From BP-133 sp040756995 (GTDB lineage Bacteria > Actinomycetota > Acidimicrobiia > IMCC26256 > BP-133): DNA of 64,000 nt. The notes below the pieces were generated by a model, which was not told the DNA's origin, ran no database searches, and saw only the letters and a list, made by a program, of their open reading frames with translations. The stretch spans positions 96,849 to 160,848 of the forward strand of contig JBFLYK010000009.1 in NCBI GenBank assembly GCA_040756995.1. Direction: 5' to 3'. Below, one piece after another: positions 1 to 8,150 of the stretch (positions are counted from its first letter, which is position 1; each line of letters opens with the position of its first letter). The position numbers and the translations under genes are program-made.

Positions 1-1
1 C

Positions 2-103
2 GACGCGCCCCTCGACACCGGCGGCCAGCGCACCGGCACCCGCTACGGGCCGTGCCCCGAGCAGGGCCGCCCCATTCCCGTCCGCCGGATCTCCCCGAAC
101 TAG
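2..103 (+). CDS. C-terminal end of an unidentified protein (partial)
   Basis: An open frame enters from the left edge and ends at a TAG at 101-103, two bases before the ATG of the next gene. It encodes about 33 residues ending in RPIPVRRISPN. The tail is too short to assign to a family. The tight spacing suggests it is co-transcribed with the acyl-CoA dehydrogenase that follows. It could also be a chance open frame, since GC-rich DNA has many of them. Confidence 0.4.
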   Translation, partial: DAPLDTGGQRTGTRYGPCPEQGRPIPVRRISPN

Positions 104-105
104 GC

Positions 106-1263
106 ATGGGCGACGCCGCGATCCGTGCCCGGCTGCGGGCCTGGCTGGAGGAGAATCTCCCGAAGGAGTGGCGCACCCGAGCCTTCCCCGCGCAATGGCC
201 GCCCGGCGACGACGAGCCGGGCGAGGTGGCCGTCAGCCGCCAGTGGCACGAGCGGCTCCACGCCGGCGGTTGGATCGCCCCCGGCTGGCCCGTCGAGGCC
301 GGGGGCTGCGGCCTTGGTCTGACCGAGCGGCTCGAGTATGTGGAGGAGATGGCCCGCGTCCGAGCCCCCGCCCCTATCGGCTTCGCCGGCGTCGACATTC
401 TCGGCCCGGCCCTCATCGCCTTCGGCAGCGACGAACAACGCCGCCGGTTCCTCCCTCCCATCCTCTCGGCCGAGGAACTCTGGTGCCAGGGCTACTCCGA
501 GCCGGGGGCCGGCAGCGACCTGGCCGCCCTGGCGACGCGAGCCGAGCGTGACGGCACCGGCTACGTGATCACCGGCCAGAAGGTGTGGACGTCGTACGGC
601 GGACGGGCCGACTGGTGTTTCCTTCTGGCCCGGACCGGTGAGCCCGGCTCACGCCACCGAGGGATCTCGTTCTTCCTCGTGGCCATGGACAGCCCCGGGC
701 TGGAGTGGCGGCCGATCCGCCAGCTGACCGGCGAGCGGCATTTCGGCGAGTTGTTCCTCGACGCCGTGCCGGTCCCGGCATCCGGTCTCGTCGGCCGGGA
801 AGGCGACGGCTGGGCGATCGCCATGCACAGCCTGGCCCACGAGCGGCTGCTGTCGGGCAACGTGGCGCCCGTCCGGGCCCGCCTCGACGCACTGCTCTCC
901 CTCCTCCGGGGGCGAGCTGCCTCGGCGGTCGAACGGCACGCCGCGGCCGCGCTCGAAGCCCGACTCCGGGCGGCGACGTGGTTGCAGGCCCGGGCCCTCG
1001 CCCGCGTCCAGGCCGGCGCGCCCGACGCCGCCGCCTGGGCTTCAATGGTGAAACTGGTGTCGACCGAGTTGTGGCAGGCGGTCAGCGAACTGGCCGTGAC
1101 CGTCCTCGGCGCGGCAGCGACCGCCGCCCCAGCGGCCGACGGCGACGACGCCGCCCTGTGGGCCTACGACCTGCTGGACGGGCGAGCGGGAACGCTCTAT
1201 GCCGGGACCAGCGAAGTGCAACGCAACCTGATCGCCGAGCGGGGCCTGGGCCTCCCCCGGTGA
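106..1263 (+). CDS. Acyl-CoA dehydrogenase
   Basis: This 385-residue flavoprotein should oxidise an acyl-CoA at the alpha-beta bond and pass electrons to an electron-transfer flavoprotein. The family signature WCQGYSEPGAGSD begins near residue 126 and is followed by the beta-domain stretch ITGQKVWTS. The C-terminal FAD/CoA helix motif YAGTSEVQRN lies near residue 364. I chose the ATG at 106 because MGDAAIRARLRAWL matches a normal family N-terminus, and an ATG at 52 would overlap the preceding frame. It heads a run of beta-oxidation-like genes; the acyl substrate cannot be read from the sequence. Confidence 0.9.
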   Translation: MGDAAIRARLRAWLEENLPKEWRTRAFPAQWPPGDDEPGEVAVSRQWHERLHAGGWIAPGWPVEAGGCGLGLTERLEYVEEMARVRAPAPIGFAGVDILGPALIAFGSDEQRRRFLPPILSAEELWCQGYSEPGAGSDLAALATRAERDGTGYVITGQKVWTSYGGRADWCFLLARTGEPGSRHRGISFFLVAMDSPGLEWRPIRQLTGERHFGELFLDAVPVPASGLVGREGDGWAIAMHSLAHERLLSGNVAPVRARLDALLSLLRGRAASAVERHAAAALEARLRAATWLQARALARVQAGAPDAAAWASMVKLVSTELWQAVSELAVTVLGAAATAAPAADGDDAALWAYDLLDGRAGTLYAGTSEVQRNLIAERGLGLPR

Positions 1264-1285
1264 CCACCATGACCATGGAGGAGCC

Positions 1286-2251
1286 GTGGAACGAATCGAC
1301 CTGACCGGCCGCGTGGCCATCGTCACGGGCGCCGGGCGTGGAATCGGCCGGGCCCACGCCGTGGCGTTGGCAGAGCGCGGCGCGGCGGTGGTGGTCAACG
1401 ACATCGGCGCCGGCATCGACGGGTCCGGGGTCGACGACGGGCCGGCCGCCGAGGTGGTGGCCGAGATCACCGCGGCCGGCGGCCGGGCCGTAGCGTCGAT
1501 CGACGACGTCGCCACGCCGGACGGCGGCCAGGCTCTGGTGTCCCGAGCTCAGGCGGAGTTCGGGGCGGTCGACATCCTGGTCCACAACGCCGGGGTCGTG
1601 CTGGCCGGCCCGTTCGCCTCCCAGCCGCTGGCCGACGTCCGTCGGGTGCTCGACGTCCACCTGCTCGGCGCCTGGCATGTGGGACAGCCAGCCTGGCGGG
1701 ACATGGCCGCCCGGGGGTTCGGGCGGATCGTGCTGACGACGTCGGGGGCGATCTTCGGGCATCCGATGGTGGCCGCCTACGCCGCGGCAAAGCATGGCAT
1801 CATCGGCCTGACCCGGTCGCTGCACCAGGAGGCGGCGATGGCCGGGGTCGACATCAAGGTCAACGCCCTGGCCCCGATCGCCGCCACCCGCATGGCCCGC
1901 GAAGCGCAGAAGGAGCGCTTCGGCCCTCTGATGGACCCGGCGGCCGTGGGTGCCGCCGCCGTCTACCTGGCCAGCCCGGCGTGCGAGCTGAGCGGCGAGG
2001 TGGTCCATGCCGGGGCGGGCCACTGGTGCCGGATCTTCCTGGGCCAGACGCTGGGCTGGGCCAATGGCGCGCCCGGGGTCACCGCCGAGGCGCTCGGCGA
2101 CCACATCGCGGAGGCGTTCGACCCCGCCGGCTTCATCGTTCCGCCCGACACGAACGCGTCGACCGACCTGATCCATCAGCAGGCCACAGGCCGTTCCGAG
2201 GCCATGAGCCGGGTCCAAATTGCGCCCGACGAGGTCGAATCGCGCCTCTGA
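1286..2251 (+). CDS. Short-chain dehydrogenase/reductase (SDR)
   Basis: This 321-residue NAD(P)-dependent oxidoreductase begins at a GTG preceded by a clear GGAGGAG ribosome binding site. The Rossmann glycine motif GAGRGIG lies near residue 12, NAG follows, and the active-site pair YAAAK is present. The protein is longer than the usual 250 residues because of a C-terminal extension. That layout resembles SDRs related to the dehydrogenase domain of multifunctional enzyme type 2, so 3-hydroxyacyl-CoA dehydrogenation is plausible. It lies 22 bases downstream of the acyl-CoA dehydrogenase, in line with one operon. The substrate assignment is inference. Confidence 0.88.
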   Translation: MERIDLTGRVAIVTGAGRGIGRAHAVALAERGAAVVVNDIGAGIDGSGVDDGPAAEVVAEITAAGGRAVASIDDVATPDGGQALVSRAQAEFGAVDILVHNAGVVLAGPFASQPLADVRRVLDVHLLGAWHVGQPAWRDMAARGFGRIVLTTSGAIFGHPMVAAYAAAKHGIIGLTRSLHQEAAMAGVDIKVNALAPIAATRMAREAQKERFGPLMDPAAVGAAAVYLASPACELSGEVVHAGAGHWCRIFLGQTLGWANGAPGVTAEALGDHIAEAFDPAGFIVPPDTNASTDLIHQQATGRSEAMSRVQIAPDEVESRL

Positions 2252-2261
2252 AGCCCGCGGT

Positions 2262-3239
2262 TCAGCGCACGGCGAGCGCGTTCGCCGGCGACCCCATCCC
2301 ACCGGGGATCCACAGCGGCGCGGCGGTGAAGAGGAATTCGTAACGGCCGTCAGCCGCCGCGGCGGTGGCCAGGTGCCGCAACAGGAAGAGTTCCCCGAAT
2401 GGCAGCCCGAGGTTGCGGAGCATGCGCACGTGCGCCGAATGGGCGTTGTCGGGCCGGAAGGGAGACGCTTCCACGGCCAGGTTGTCGGCAACCACCGCGG
2501 CCCACTGCTGGCGCTGAGCGACCGGCGCGAGGTCCGGGGTGATGCCGGGGCTGGCCGGCGCCATGGTCCAGCCGACGGGCTTCATCAGCTCGGCGCGGCC
2601 GGCCTCGTCGGCGTCGAGGTAGGCCTCCACCCAACCGGTGCGGAAGCAGACGATGTCGCCAGGGAGGATCTCGGTGCCCTGGTGCTCCAGGCAGGCCCGC
2701 AGCTCGCCCTCGTCGATCACGTGGTCGAGGGGCAGGGGGTCAGAGGCGCCGCCGGCCACCATCCGGGCCACATCGAGCAGTAGGCCGCGCCCCACGATGC
2801 CCCGCTGGGCGATCTTGTCGATGCCGTTGCGGTGTACGAAGCCGTGCTCGTCCACGGCGTCGAGCCCCACACCGTTGTAGAAGATGCCGTCACAGCCTTC
2901 TTCATCGGCGCCGACATGGACGAAGGAGTCCCACTGTGTCGACCCTTGCGTGGCCAGCACGATGTGGTCGTCGTTGACGACGATCCCGTCGAACTGCATG
3001 TTGCGGATGTGCGCCGCCTTGGTGTGCTCCGGCCGGCCGATCGGCCGGTCCGACGGCAGGTTGACGGGCAGGTTGAGGGGGTAGACACGGCCGTCCCGCA
3101 CGCAGGCGACGGCCCGCCGGACGGCTTCGGGGGTGAGGTAGTTGAGCGTCCCGTATTCGTCGTCGTCGCCGAAGACGCCCCAGTTGGAGCCGTCCGGCGC
3201 GCCGGGCCGGGGCGGGTGCAGGGTGAGGTCGTCGGGCAT
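2262..3239 (-). CDS. Cyclase-family (kynurenine formamidase-like) metal hydrolase
   Basis: This 325-residue protein belongs to the cyclase/kynurenine formamidase superfamily. The N-terminus has the subfamily signature NWGVFGDDDEYGTLNYLTPE, and the metal-site region reads STQWDSFVHVG, a variant of the HxGTHxDxPxH motif. Members hydrolyse amide or lactone-type bonds using bound metal. The ATG at 3239 has GGAGGAG ten bases upstream. It is the last gene of a leftward group (cupin, enoyl-CoA hydratase, SDR, cyclase). In that setting ring opening of a lactone or similar intermediate is a reasonable guess, but the substrate is unknown. Confidence 0.82.
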   Translation of the reverse strand: MPDDLTLHPPRPGAPDGSNWGVFGDDDEYGTLNYLTPEAVRRAVACVRDGRVYPLNLPVNLPSDRPIGRPEHTKAAHIRNMQFDGIVVNDDHIVLATQGSTQWDSFVHVGADEEGCDGIFYNGVGLDAVDEHGFVHRNGIDKIAQRGIVGRGLLLDVARMVAGGASDPLPLDHVIDEGELRACLEHQGTEILPGDIVCFRTGWVEAYLDADEAGRAELMKPVGWTMAPASPGITPDLAPVAQRQQWAAVVADNLAVEASPFRPDNAHSAHVRMLRNLGLPFGELFLLRHLATAAAADGRYEFLFTAAPLWIPGGMGSPANALAVR

Positions 3240-3268
3240 CGTCGGCTCCTCCAGAGGTGATCGCGCGG

Positions 3269-4045
3269 TCAGGCGAGGTCGAGACGGGCACCGGCGGTCA
3301 TGCCGCCATCGACTGCCAGGGCGACGCCGGTGACGAAGGAGGCGTCGTCGGATGCCAGGAAGGCTACGGCGGCGGCGATCTCGGAGGGCTCGGCAATCCG
3401 CCCCAGCGGGTGGACCTTGGCGGCGAGCTCTTCGAGGGTGTCGGGGGGCGGACCGCCGATGGCGGCTTCCACGAAGCGGGTGCGGACACCGCCGGGACAG
3501 ACGGCGTTGACCCGCACCGCGGGGGCGAACTCCATGGCCGCCGCCCGGGTTAGGCTGACGACGGCTCCCTTCGTGCCGGAGTAGAGGACCTGGAGCGGAG
3601 CCCCGAAGGTGGCGGCGGCGGAGGCGGTGTTGACGATCGAGCCGGACCCGGCGGCCAGCATGATCGGCGCGGCGGCGGCCATGCCGTGGACGACACCTTT
3701 CACGTTGACGTCGAGGAGGCGATCCACGGTCGCTTCGTCGAGTGCCACGACCGGAAGGATCGAACCGACGCCGGCGTTGTTGTGGAGGATGTCCAGGCGG
3801 CCAAAGGCCTCCACCGTCGCCGCGACCGCGGAGTCGACCTCCGCCCGGTGACGGACGTCCGTGCGGATCGCCTCCGCCCGCCCGCCGGCCGATACCACGG
3901 TCTTGGCCACCGCCGCTGCCCGATCCTCGTCCACGTCGGCCACCATCACGAGGGCACCCTCGGCGGCCAGGCGCAGCGCAGTCGCTTCGCCGATCCCCGA
4001 TCCGCCTCCGGTGACCAACGCCGCCCGTCCGATCAGTCGCTGCAT
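3269..4045 (-). CDS. Short-chain dehydrogenase/reductase (SDR)
   Basis: This 258-residue classical SDR has TGGGSGIG at residues 12-19, NNAG in the middle and the catalytic YSGTK. The C-terminus VTGVALAVDGGMTAG is typical of FabG-like enzymes. I chose the ATG at 4045 because GAGGAGG sits just upstream; an in-frame ATG at 4063 would add six residues. It lies between the cyclase and the enoyl-CoA hydratase on the same strand and should oxidise a hydroxyl or reduce a keto group in the same pathway. The cofactor and substrate are not determined. Confidence 0.88.
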   Translation of the reverse strand: MQRLIGRAALVTGGGSGIGEATALRLAAEGALVMVADVDEDRAAAVAKTVVSAGGRAEAIRTDVRHRAEVDSAVAATVEAFGRLDILHNNAGVGSILPVVALDEATVDRLLDVNVKGVVHGMAAAAPIMLAAGSGSIVNTASAAATFGAPLQVLYSGTKGAVVSLTRAAAMEFAPAVRVNAVCPGGVRTRFVEAAIGGPPPDTLEELAAKVHPLGRIAEPSEIAAAVAFLASDDASFVTGVALAVDGGMTAGARLDLA

Positions 4046-4070
4046 TCCGTCCCTCCTCGCCATTGACCGT

Positions 4071-4862
4071 TCAGTATCCGAGATAGTCACCGGGGCGTCG
4101 CTCCTCGAAGGCGGCGATCGCCTCGAGGAGGTCGCGGGAGGCGAGCGTCGCCTCTTCGTGCGCGAACGACAGGTCGAGAACCTCCCCGGAACGCTGCTGC
4201 AGGACGCGGTTGAGGGCCCGCTTCGTGCCTTGCACGGCCAGCGGCGGCAGGGCGGCAATCCGGTCGGCCAGGGCGCGGGCAGCGGGGAGGACGTCGTCGG
4301 GTTCGTCGACGAGGTCCGTGACGAGACCGAGCTGCCACGCCCGTTCGGCGGTCAGGCGGTCGCCGGTCAGAAGATGGCGTTTGGCAAGGAGCATCCCGAC
4401 CGACTGGGGCCACACGACGCAGCCGCCGTCACCGGCGACGAGCCCGATGTTCACGTGGGTGTCGGCCAGCCAAGCCGCCCGGGCGGCGACGACGGCATCG
4501 CAGGCCAGCGCCACGGTGACCCCGAGCCCGACGGCGGCACCCTGCACGGCGGCCACCACGGCTTGCGGCACATCGATGAGCGTGGTGAGCAGCGCCCGCC
4601 CGTCGTCGACAATGCGCCGGCGGGCCGCGGGGTCGTCATGGGCGGTTCGCATGAGCTCGAAGTCGCCCCCGGCCGAGAAGACCTTGCCGGTCGAGGCCAG
4701 GACGATGACGCGCGCACCGCGATCGGCGGCCACCTGTCGCAGCGCGCTGGTGAACTCGATGTGGAGATCGTCGTCGAACCGATTGAGCAGGTCGGGTCGG
4801 CAGAGGGTGATCTCCGTGACGGCGTCGCGGCGTTCGACGGTGAGTGTGCTGAAGCCGGTCAT
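4071..4862 (-). CDS. Enoyl-CoA hydratase/isomerase family protein
   Basis: This 263-residue crotonase-fold protein has the oxyanion-hole stretch GKVFSAGGDFELM and the second conserved block GAAVGLGVTVALACDAVVA. It should act on a CoA thioester (hydration, isomerisation or ring cleavage). It starts 10 bases after the cupin gene that precedes it on the same strand, so the two are almost certainly co-transcribed. The same pairing occurs as a single fused protein at 8143-9450, which strongly suggests that this hydratase and the cupin act together. Confidence 0.9.
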   Translation of the reverse strand: MTGFSTLTVERRDAVTEITLCRPDLLNRFDDDLHIEFTSALRQVAADRGARVIVLASTGKVFSAGGDFELMRTAHDDPAARRRIVDDGRALLTTLIDVPQAVVAAVQGAAVGLGVTVALACDAVVAARAAWLADTHVNIGLVAGDGGCVVWPQSVGMLLAKRHLLTGDRLTAERAWQLGLVTDLVDEPDDVLPAARALADRIAALPPLAVQGTKRALNRVLQQRSGEVLDLSFAHEEATLASRDLLEAIAAFEERRPGDYLGY

Positions 4863-4872
4863 GGTCGTGCCA

Positions 4873-5307
4873 TCACTGCAAGGCGGCGGCGAAGGCCTGC
4901 GCGATCTCGTCCTCCCGGCTCGGGTCGAAGGCCATCTTCTCGGGGTCGAACGGGGGGCTGGTGATGTCGATCACCCAGCAGTCGCCGGATGCGTCGGCCC
5001 CGAAGTCGTGCAGGACGCCCACCGGGATGTTGATCACGTCACCGGCACTGAGGGTGACCATGGTGCCTTCGATCCACACCAGGGCCGTGCCCTTCACCAC
5101 CGCCGTGTAGTGATTGGCGTCAGGGTGGGTGTGGGCCCCCGTCCGGTTCCCGGGATGGACCACGGCGTACAGCGCCAGCATGTCGGCGGTCGCGCCGAGA
5201 TTCCAGATCTTCCACAGCTTCCCGCCGGTCTGCGGGTCGACGTGGTCGGGATCCTTCGTGAGGCTCTCGAAGTCGGACAGGTGCCAGGACCTCGGTTCGG
5301 TCGACAT
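4873..5307 (-). CDS. Cupin-domain protein paired with an enoyl-CoA hydratase
   Basis: This 144-residue single-domain cupin has likely metal ligands H59 and H61 (in GAHTH), H66 and H100 (in PVGVLHDFG). H66 lies where most cupins have Glu. The ATG at 5307 is preceded by GGGGGAGGG. The long open frame continues upstream, but homology to the C-terminal domain of the protein at 8143-9450 begins at this start. It is the first gene of a leftward group with an enoyl-CoA hydratase, an SDR and a cyclase. Whether it is catalytic (dioxygenase, isomerase or lyase) or a ligand-binding partner cannot be told. Confidence 0.85.
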   Translation of the reverse strand: MSTEPRSWHLSDFESLTKDPDHVDPQTGGKLWKIWNLGATADMLALYAVVHPGNRTGAHTHPDANHYTAVVKGTALVWIEGTMVTLSAGDVINIPVGVLHDFGADASGDCWVIDITSPPFDPEKMAFDPSREDEIAQAFAAALQ

Positions 5308-5332
5308 GCCCTCCCCCTCTGTGCAGAAAAAC

Positions 5333-5346
5333 GTACCTGGCGGTAC
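5333..5346. promoter_or_regulatory. Inverted repeat in divergent promoter region
   Basis: The 66-base gap between the leftward cupin gene and the rightward ligase gene holds a perfect GTACC-TGGC-GGTAC inverted repeat. Its position between divergent starts, and its size, suit a TetR-type or similar operator. No regulator gene is adjacent, so the cognate protein is unknown. Confidence 0.4.
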
Positions 5347-5373
5347 AGTAATCGCCGGGAGGGCGCCCACGCT

Positions 5374-6984
5374 ATGAACCGGAGTGAATGGCTGCGAGCC
5401 CGAGGCCTCCACACCGATCAACGGATCGGCGAGGTCCTCACCCGAGCCGCGGAACGGTGGCCGGAACGGGAGGCCGTCGTGTTCGAGGGTCGTCGTCTCA
5501 GATATCGGGAACTGGCCCGGTGGGTCACCGCCGTGGCCTCTGACCTGGTGGATGGGGGTGTGCGGCCCGGCGACCGGCTTCTGTGGCAGGTGCCGAACTG
5601 CCTTGAGGGCCTCGTGCTGCACATGGCCGGGTGGCGCATCGGTGCCGTCTGCGTGCCGGTCGTTCCGCTCTACCGGGAACACGAGATGGCCCACATCCTG
5701 GCCGACGTGCGGCCGGCGGCAGTGGCGTTCTCCACCGCCCTCGGCGACCGTCGCCCGGCCGAGGAGATGGCCACACTCATGGAGAGCCTGGGCATCAAGC
5801 CGCTGCTCCGCTTCGCCATCGGGGACGACGCCGACGGGTGGTCGGCGGTGCCGCCCTGCCCGGCCGACGATGACCCCGCCCCCTGCGTCTCGCTCCCCGA
5901 CCCGGCTCCGGCCGGCGACTGCTGCCTGATCCTCTACACCTCGGGAACGACCGCGGCGCCGAAAGGGGCGATGCACAACTCCCGTTCGCTGCTGGCCGAG
6001 GTGGCCACCTGCCGCGACACCTTCGGCTGGGGTGTCGGCACGACGTTCATCATGGGCGCTCCCATCACCCACATCGCCGGCCTGCTGTGCACGCTGGTGT
6101 TCCCCGCCGCCTTCGGCGGCCGAGCCGTGCTCCTCCCGGCCTGGGACGCCGACCGGGCCGTCGCCCTGGCGGAGGCGGAACGGGCGGACTTCTGCGCCGG
6201 CGCCACCGTCTTCCTGGCTGGGTTTGTCGAGCGCTATGAGCAGGGCGCTTCACCGTCGCACCGGCTGGGCACCTTCATGTGCGGCGGTTCGGCCGTCCCG
6301 CCGTCCCTGATCGAGCGGGCCGAGGCGGTGGGCATCAAGGCGTTCCGCTGCTGGGGCATGACCGAGGCTCCGACCACCACGCTCTGCTCTCCCGACGATC
6401 CGCTGGAGTGGCGGGCGACACGGGACGGCCGGGCGTCCGAGGGGACCGACATCGAAGCGGTGGACGACGACCGGCGGCCGCTCGCTCCCGGCGAACTCGG
6501 CGAGCTGCGGGTCCGCAGCCCCGAGCAGATGATGGGCTACACCGATCCGGTGGCCGACGCGGCCCAGGTCGACGCCGACGGCTGGTTCTACACCGGCGAC
6601 ATGGGGTTCGTCTCGGCCGACGGATGGGTGACGATGGTCGGCCGGAAGAAGGACATCGTCAACCGGGGCGGCGAGAAGTTCTCCTGCTCCGACATCGAGG
6701 GGGTCATCGCCAGCCACCCGGCGGTGGCCGGCGCCGCCGTCCTCGGCGTACCCGACGGCCGCCTTGGCGAGAAGGTGGCGGCGTTCGTGGTGCTCCGACC
6801 CGGCGCCGAGTGGCCGGGCCAGCAGGGGATGATCGCCCACCTCGAAGGGGCCCGGCTGGCCCGTCAGAAGTTCCCGGTGGAGTGGCACCTTCTCGACCAG
6901 TTGCCCACGACCATGTCCGGCAAGATCCAGAAGCATGAACTCCTCGCCCGCTGGCACGAGGAGCAGACGAGGGAGGACCGGTGA
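5374..6984 (+). CDS. AMP-dependent acyl-CoA synthetase/ligase
   Basis: This 536-residue member of the ANL superfamily activates a carboxylic acid to its CoA thioester through an acyl-adenylate. The P-loop-like YTSGTTAAPKG is near residue 188 and the hinge region GWFYTGD is near residue 404. GRKKDIVNRGGEKFS follows, and the C-terminal catalytic lysine motif SGKIQK is near residue 516. The frame is open far upstream, but family similarity starts at the ATG at 5374, which has GGGAGGG upstream. The P450 gene that follows overlaps it by four bases, so the two are probably translationally coupled. The acid substrate is unknown. Confidence 0.92.
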   Translation: MNRSEWLRARGLHTDQRIGEVLTRAAERWPEREAVVFEGRRLRYRELARWVTAVASDLVDGGVRPGDRLLWQVPNCLEGLVLHMAGWRIGAVCVPVVPLYREHEMAHILADVRPAAVAFSTALGDRRPAEEMATLMESLGIKPLLRFAIGDDADGWSAVPPCPADDDPAPCVSLPDPAPAGDCCLILYTSGTTAAPKGAMHNSRSLLAEVATCRDTFGWGVGTTFIMGAPITHIAGLLCTLVFPAAFGGRAVLLPAWDADRAVALAEAERADFCAGATVFLAGFVERYEQGASPSHRLGTFMCGGSAVPPSLIERAEAVGIKAFRCWGMTEAPTTTLCSPDDPLEWRATRDGRASEGTDIEAVDDDRRPLAPGELGELRVRSPEQMMGYTDPVADAAQVDADGWFYTGDMGFVSADGWVTMVGRKKDIVNRGGEKFSCSDIEGVIASHPAVAGAAVLGVPDGRLGEKVAAFVVLRPGAEWPGQQGMIAHLEGARLARQKFPVEWHLLDQLPTTMSGKIQKHELLARWHEEQTREDR

Positions 6985-8150
6985 CCGACGTCTTGATCCT
7001 CGACGAGGAGTTCCAGCACGATCCGTTCCCGGCGCTGGCCGAGCACCGCCGTGACGATCCGGTCTTTCAGGCGTCGGACATGCCGGTCTGGATCTTGACC
7101 CGCTACGACGACGTGGCGGCGATGCGCAACGAGGACGTCTTTTCGGTGGGGCTCATCAAGCTCCTGCGAGAGGCCATCGACGGCCCGAACATGATCCAGA
7201 TGGACGGCGCCGACCACCACCACAACCGGTCGCTCATCGCCCCGGCCTTCCGGCCGCGCATCCTCAACGACTTCGCCCGGAGCTGCATCGAGCAGATCAT
7301 CGAGCGGCTGCTGGCCCCGCTACGGGCCCGGGGCGAGGCGGAGCTGATGCGGGAGTTCTGCGAGCCTCTGGCCTTCTTCACCATCGCCGACCTGCTCGGT
7401 CTGCCGGGCGACGACCAGCCTCACCTGTCGAAGGTGTACAAGGAGTCGCTCGCCACCACACCGCTGGAGATGGGCCCGGAGCAGATGGCCAAGTCGATGG
7501 CCGCCAAGGACGAGATCACCCGCCTGCTGGCTCCCATCGTCGAGGACCGGCGGGCCAATCCCCGCGACGACTTCGTCAGTCAGCTGGTCACGGCCACCTC
7601 GGCCGGAGGTGAAACCCTTGACGACGAGCACGTCCTGGGTTTCCTCCGGTTCATGCTCCCCGCCGGCGAGGAGTCGACCACGAGTGCCCTGGGCACCACC
7701 GTCTACGAGCTGCTGGCGCAGCCGGAACGGATGGAGAAGCTGCGGGCCGATCCGACGCTGATCAGGACGGCGGTCGAGGAAGGGCTACGGTGGCGGGCGC
7801 CGGTGGCCTACATCAATCGGATCACCCTGGCTCCGATCGAACTGTCGGGTGTGACGGTCCCCGAAGGGGCGCTGGTCCTCGGGGCGCTCAACGCCGCCAA
7901 CCGTGACGAGCGGATCTTCCCCGACCCCGACACCTTCGACATCACCCGCGACCCCAACCGGCACATGGCCTTCGGGACGGGCGTGCATGCCTGCATCGGA
8001 GCGCCGCTGTCCCGCCTCGAACTGCAGATGGGATTGGCGGCGCTGATCGACCAGCTTCCCAACCTGCGCCTCGCCGACGGCTACGAGCCCCGCTACGCCG
8101 GCCTGTTCGCCAATGCCCTAACCGAACTGAGAGTGGAGTTCGATGCGTAG
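6981..8150 (+). CDS. Cytochrome P450
   Basis: This 389-residue soluble bacterial P450 has the heme-binding motif FGTGVHACIGAPLSR with the proximal cysteine at residue 338, the K-helix ExxR in EEGLRW, and an I-helix AGEESTT that keeps the acid-threonine pair. It begins with GTGA overlapping the ligase stop and overlaps the next gene by eight bases. This gives a ligase-P450-hydratase/cupin operon. It probably hydroxylates the pathway substrate, but ferredoxin and reductase partners are not in the window. Confidence 0.93.
   Translation: MTDVLILDEEFQHDPFPALAEHRRDDPVFQASDMPVWILTRYDDVAAMRNEDVFSVGLIKLLREAIDGPNMIQMDGADHHHNRSLIAPAFRPRILNDFARSCIEQIIERLLAPLRARGEAELMREFCEPLAFFTIADLLGLPGDDQPHLSKVYKESLATTPLEMGPEQMAKSMAAKDEITRLLAPIVEDRRANPRDDFVSQLVTATSAGGETLDDEHVLGFLRFMLPAGEESTTSALGTTVYELLAQPERMEKLRADPTLIRTAVEEGLRWRAPVAYINRITLAPIELSGVTVPEGALVLGALNAANRDERIFPDPDTFDITRDPNRHMAFGTGVHACIGAPLSRLELQMGLAALIDQLPNLRLADGYEPRYAGLFANALTELRVEFDA

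Noticed and set aside
1082..2491. Long open frame opposite the SDR gene
   Set aside because: High GC at third codon positions opens antisense frames. This one has an Arg/Pro/Gly-rich translation with no family similarity. Similar long shadows at 12234-14354 (-), 4210-5373 (+) and 55055-57655 (+) were rejected for the same reason.
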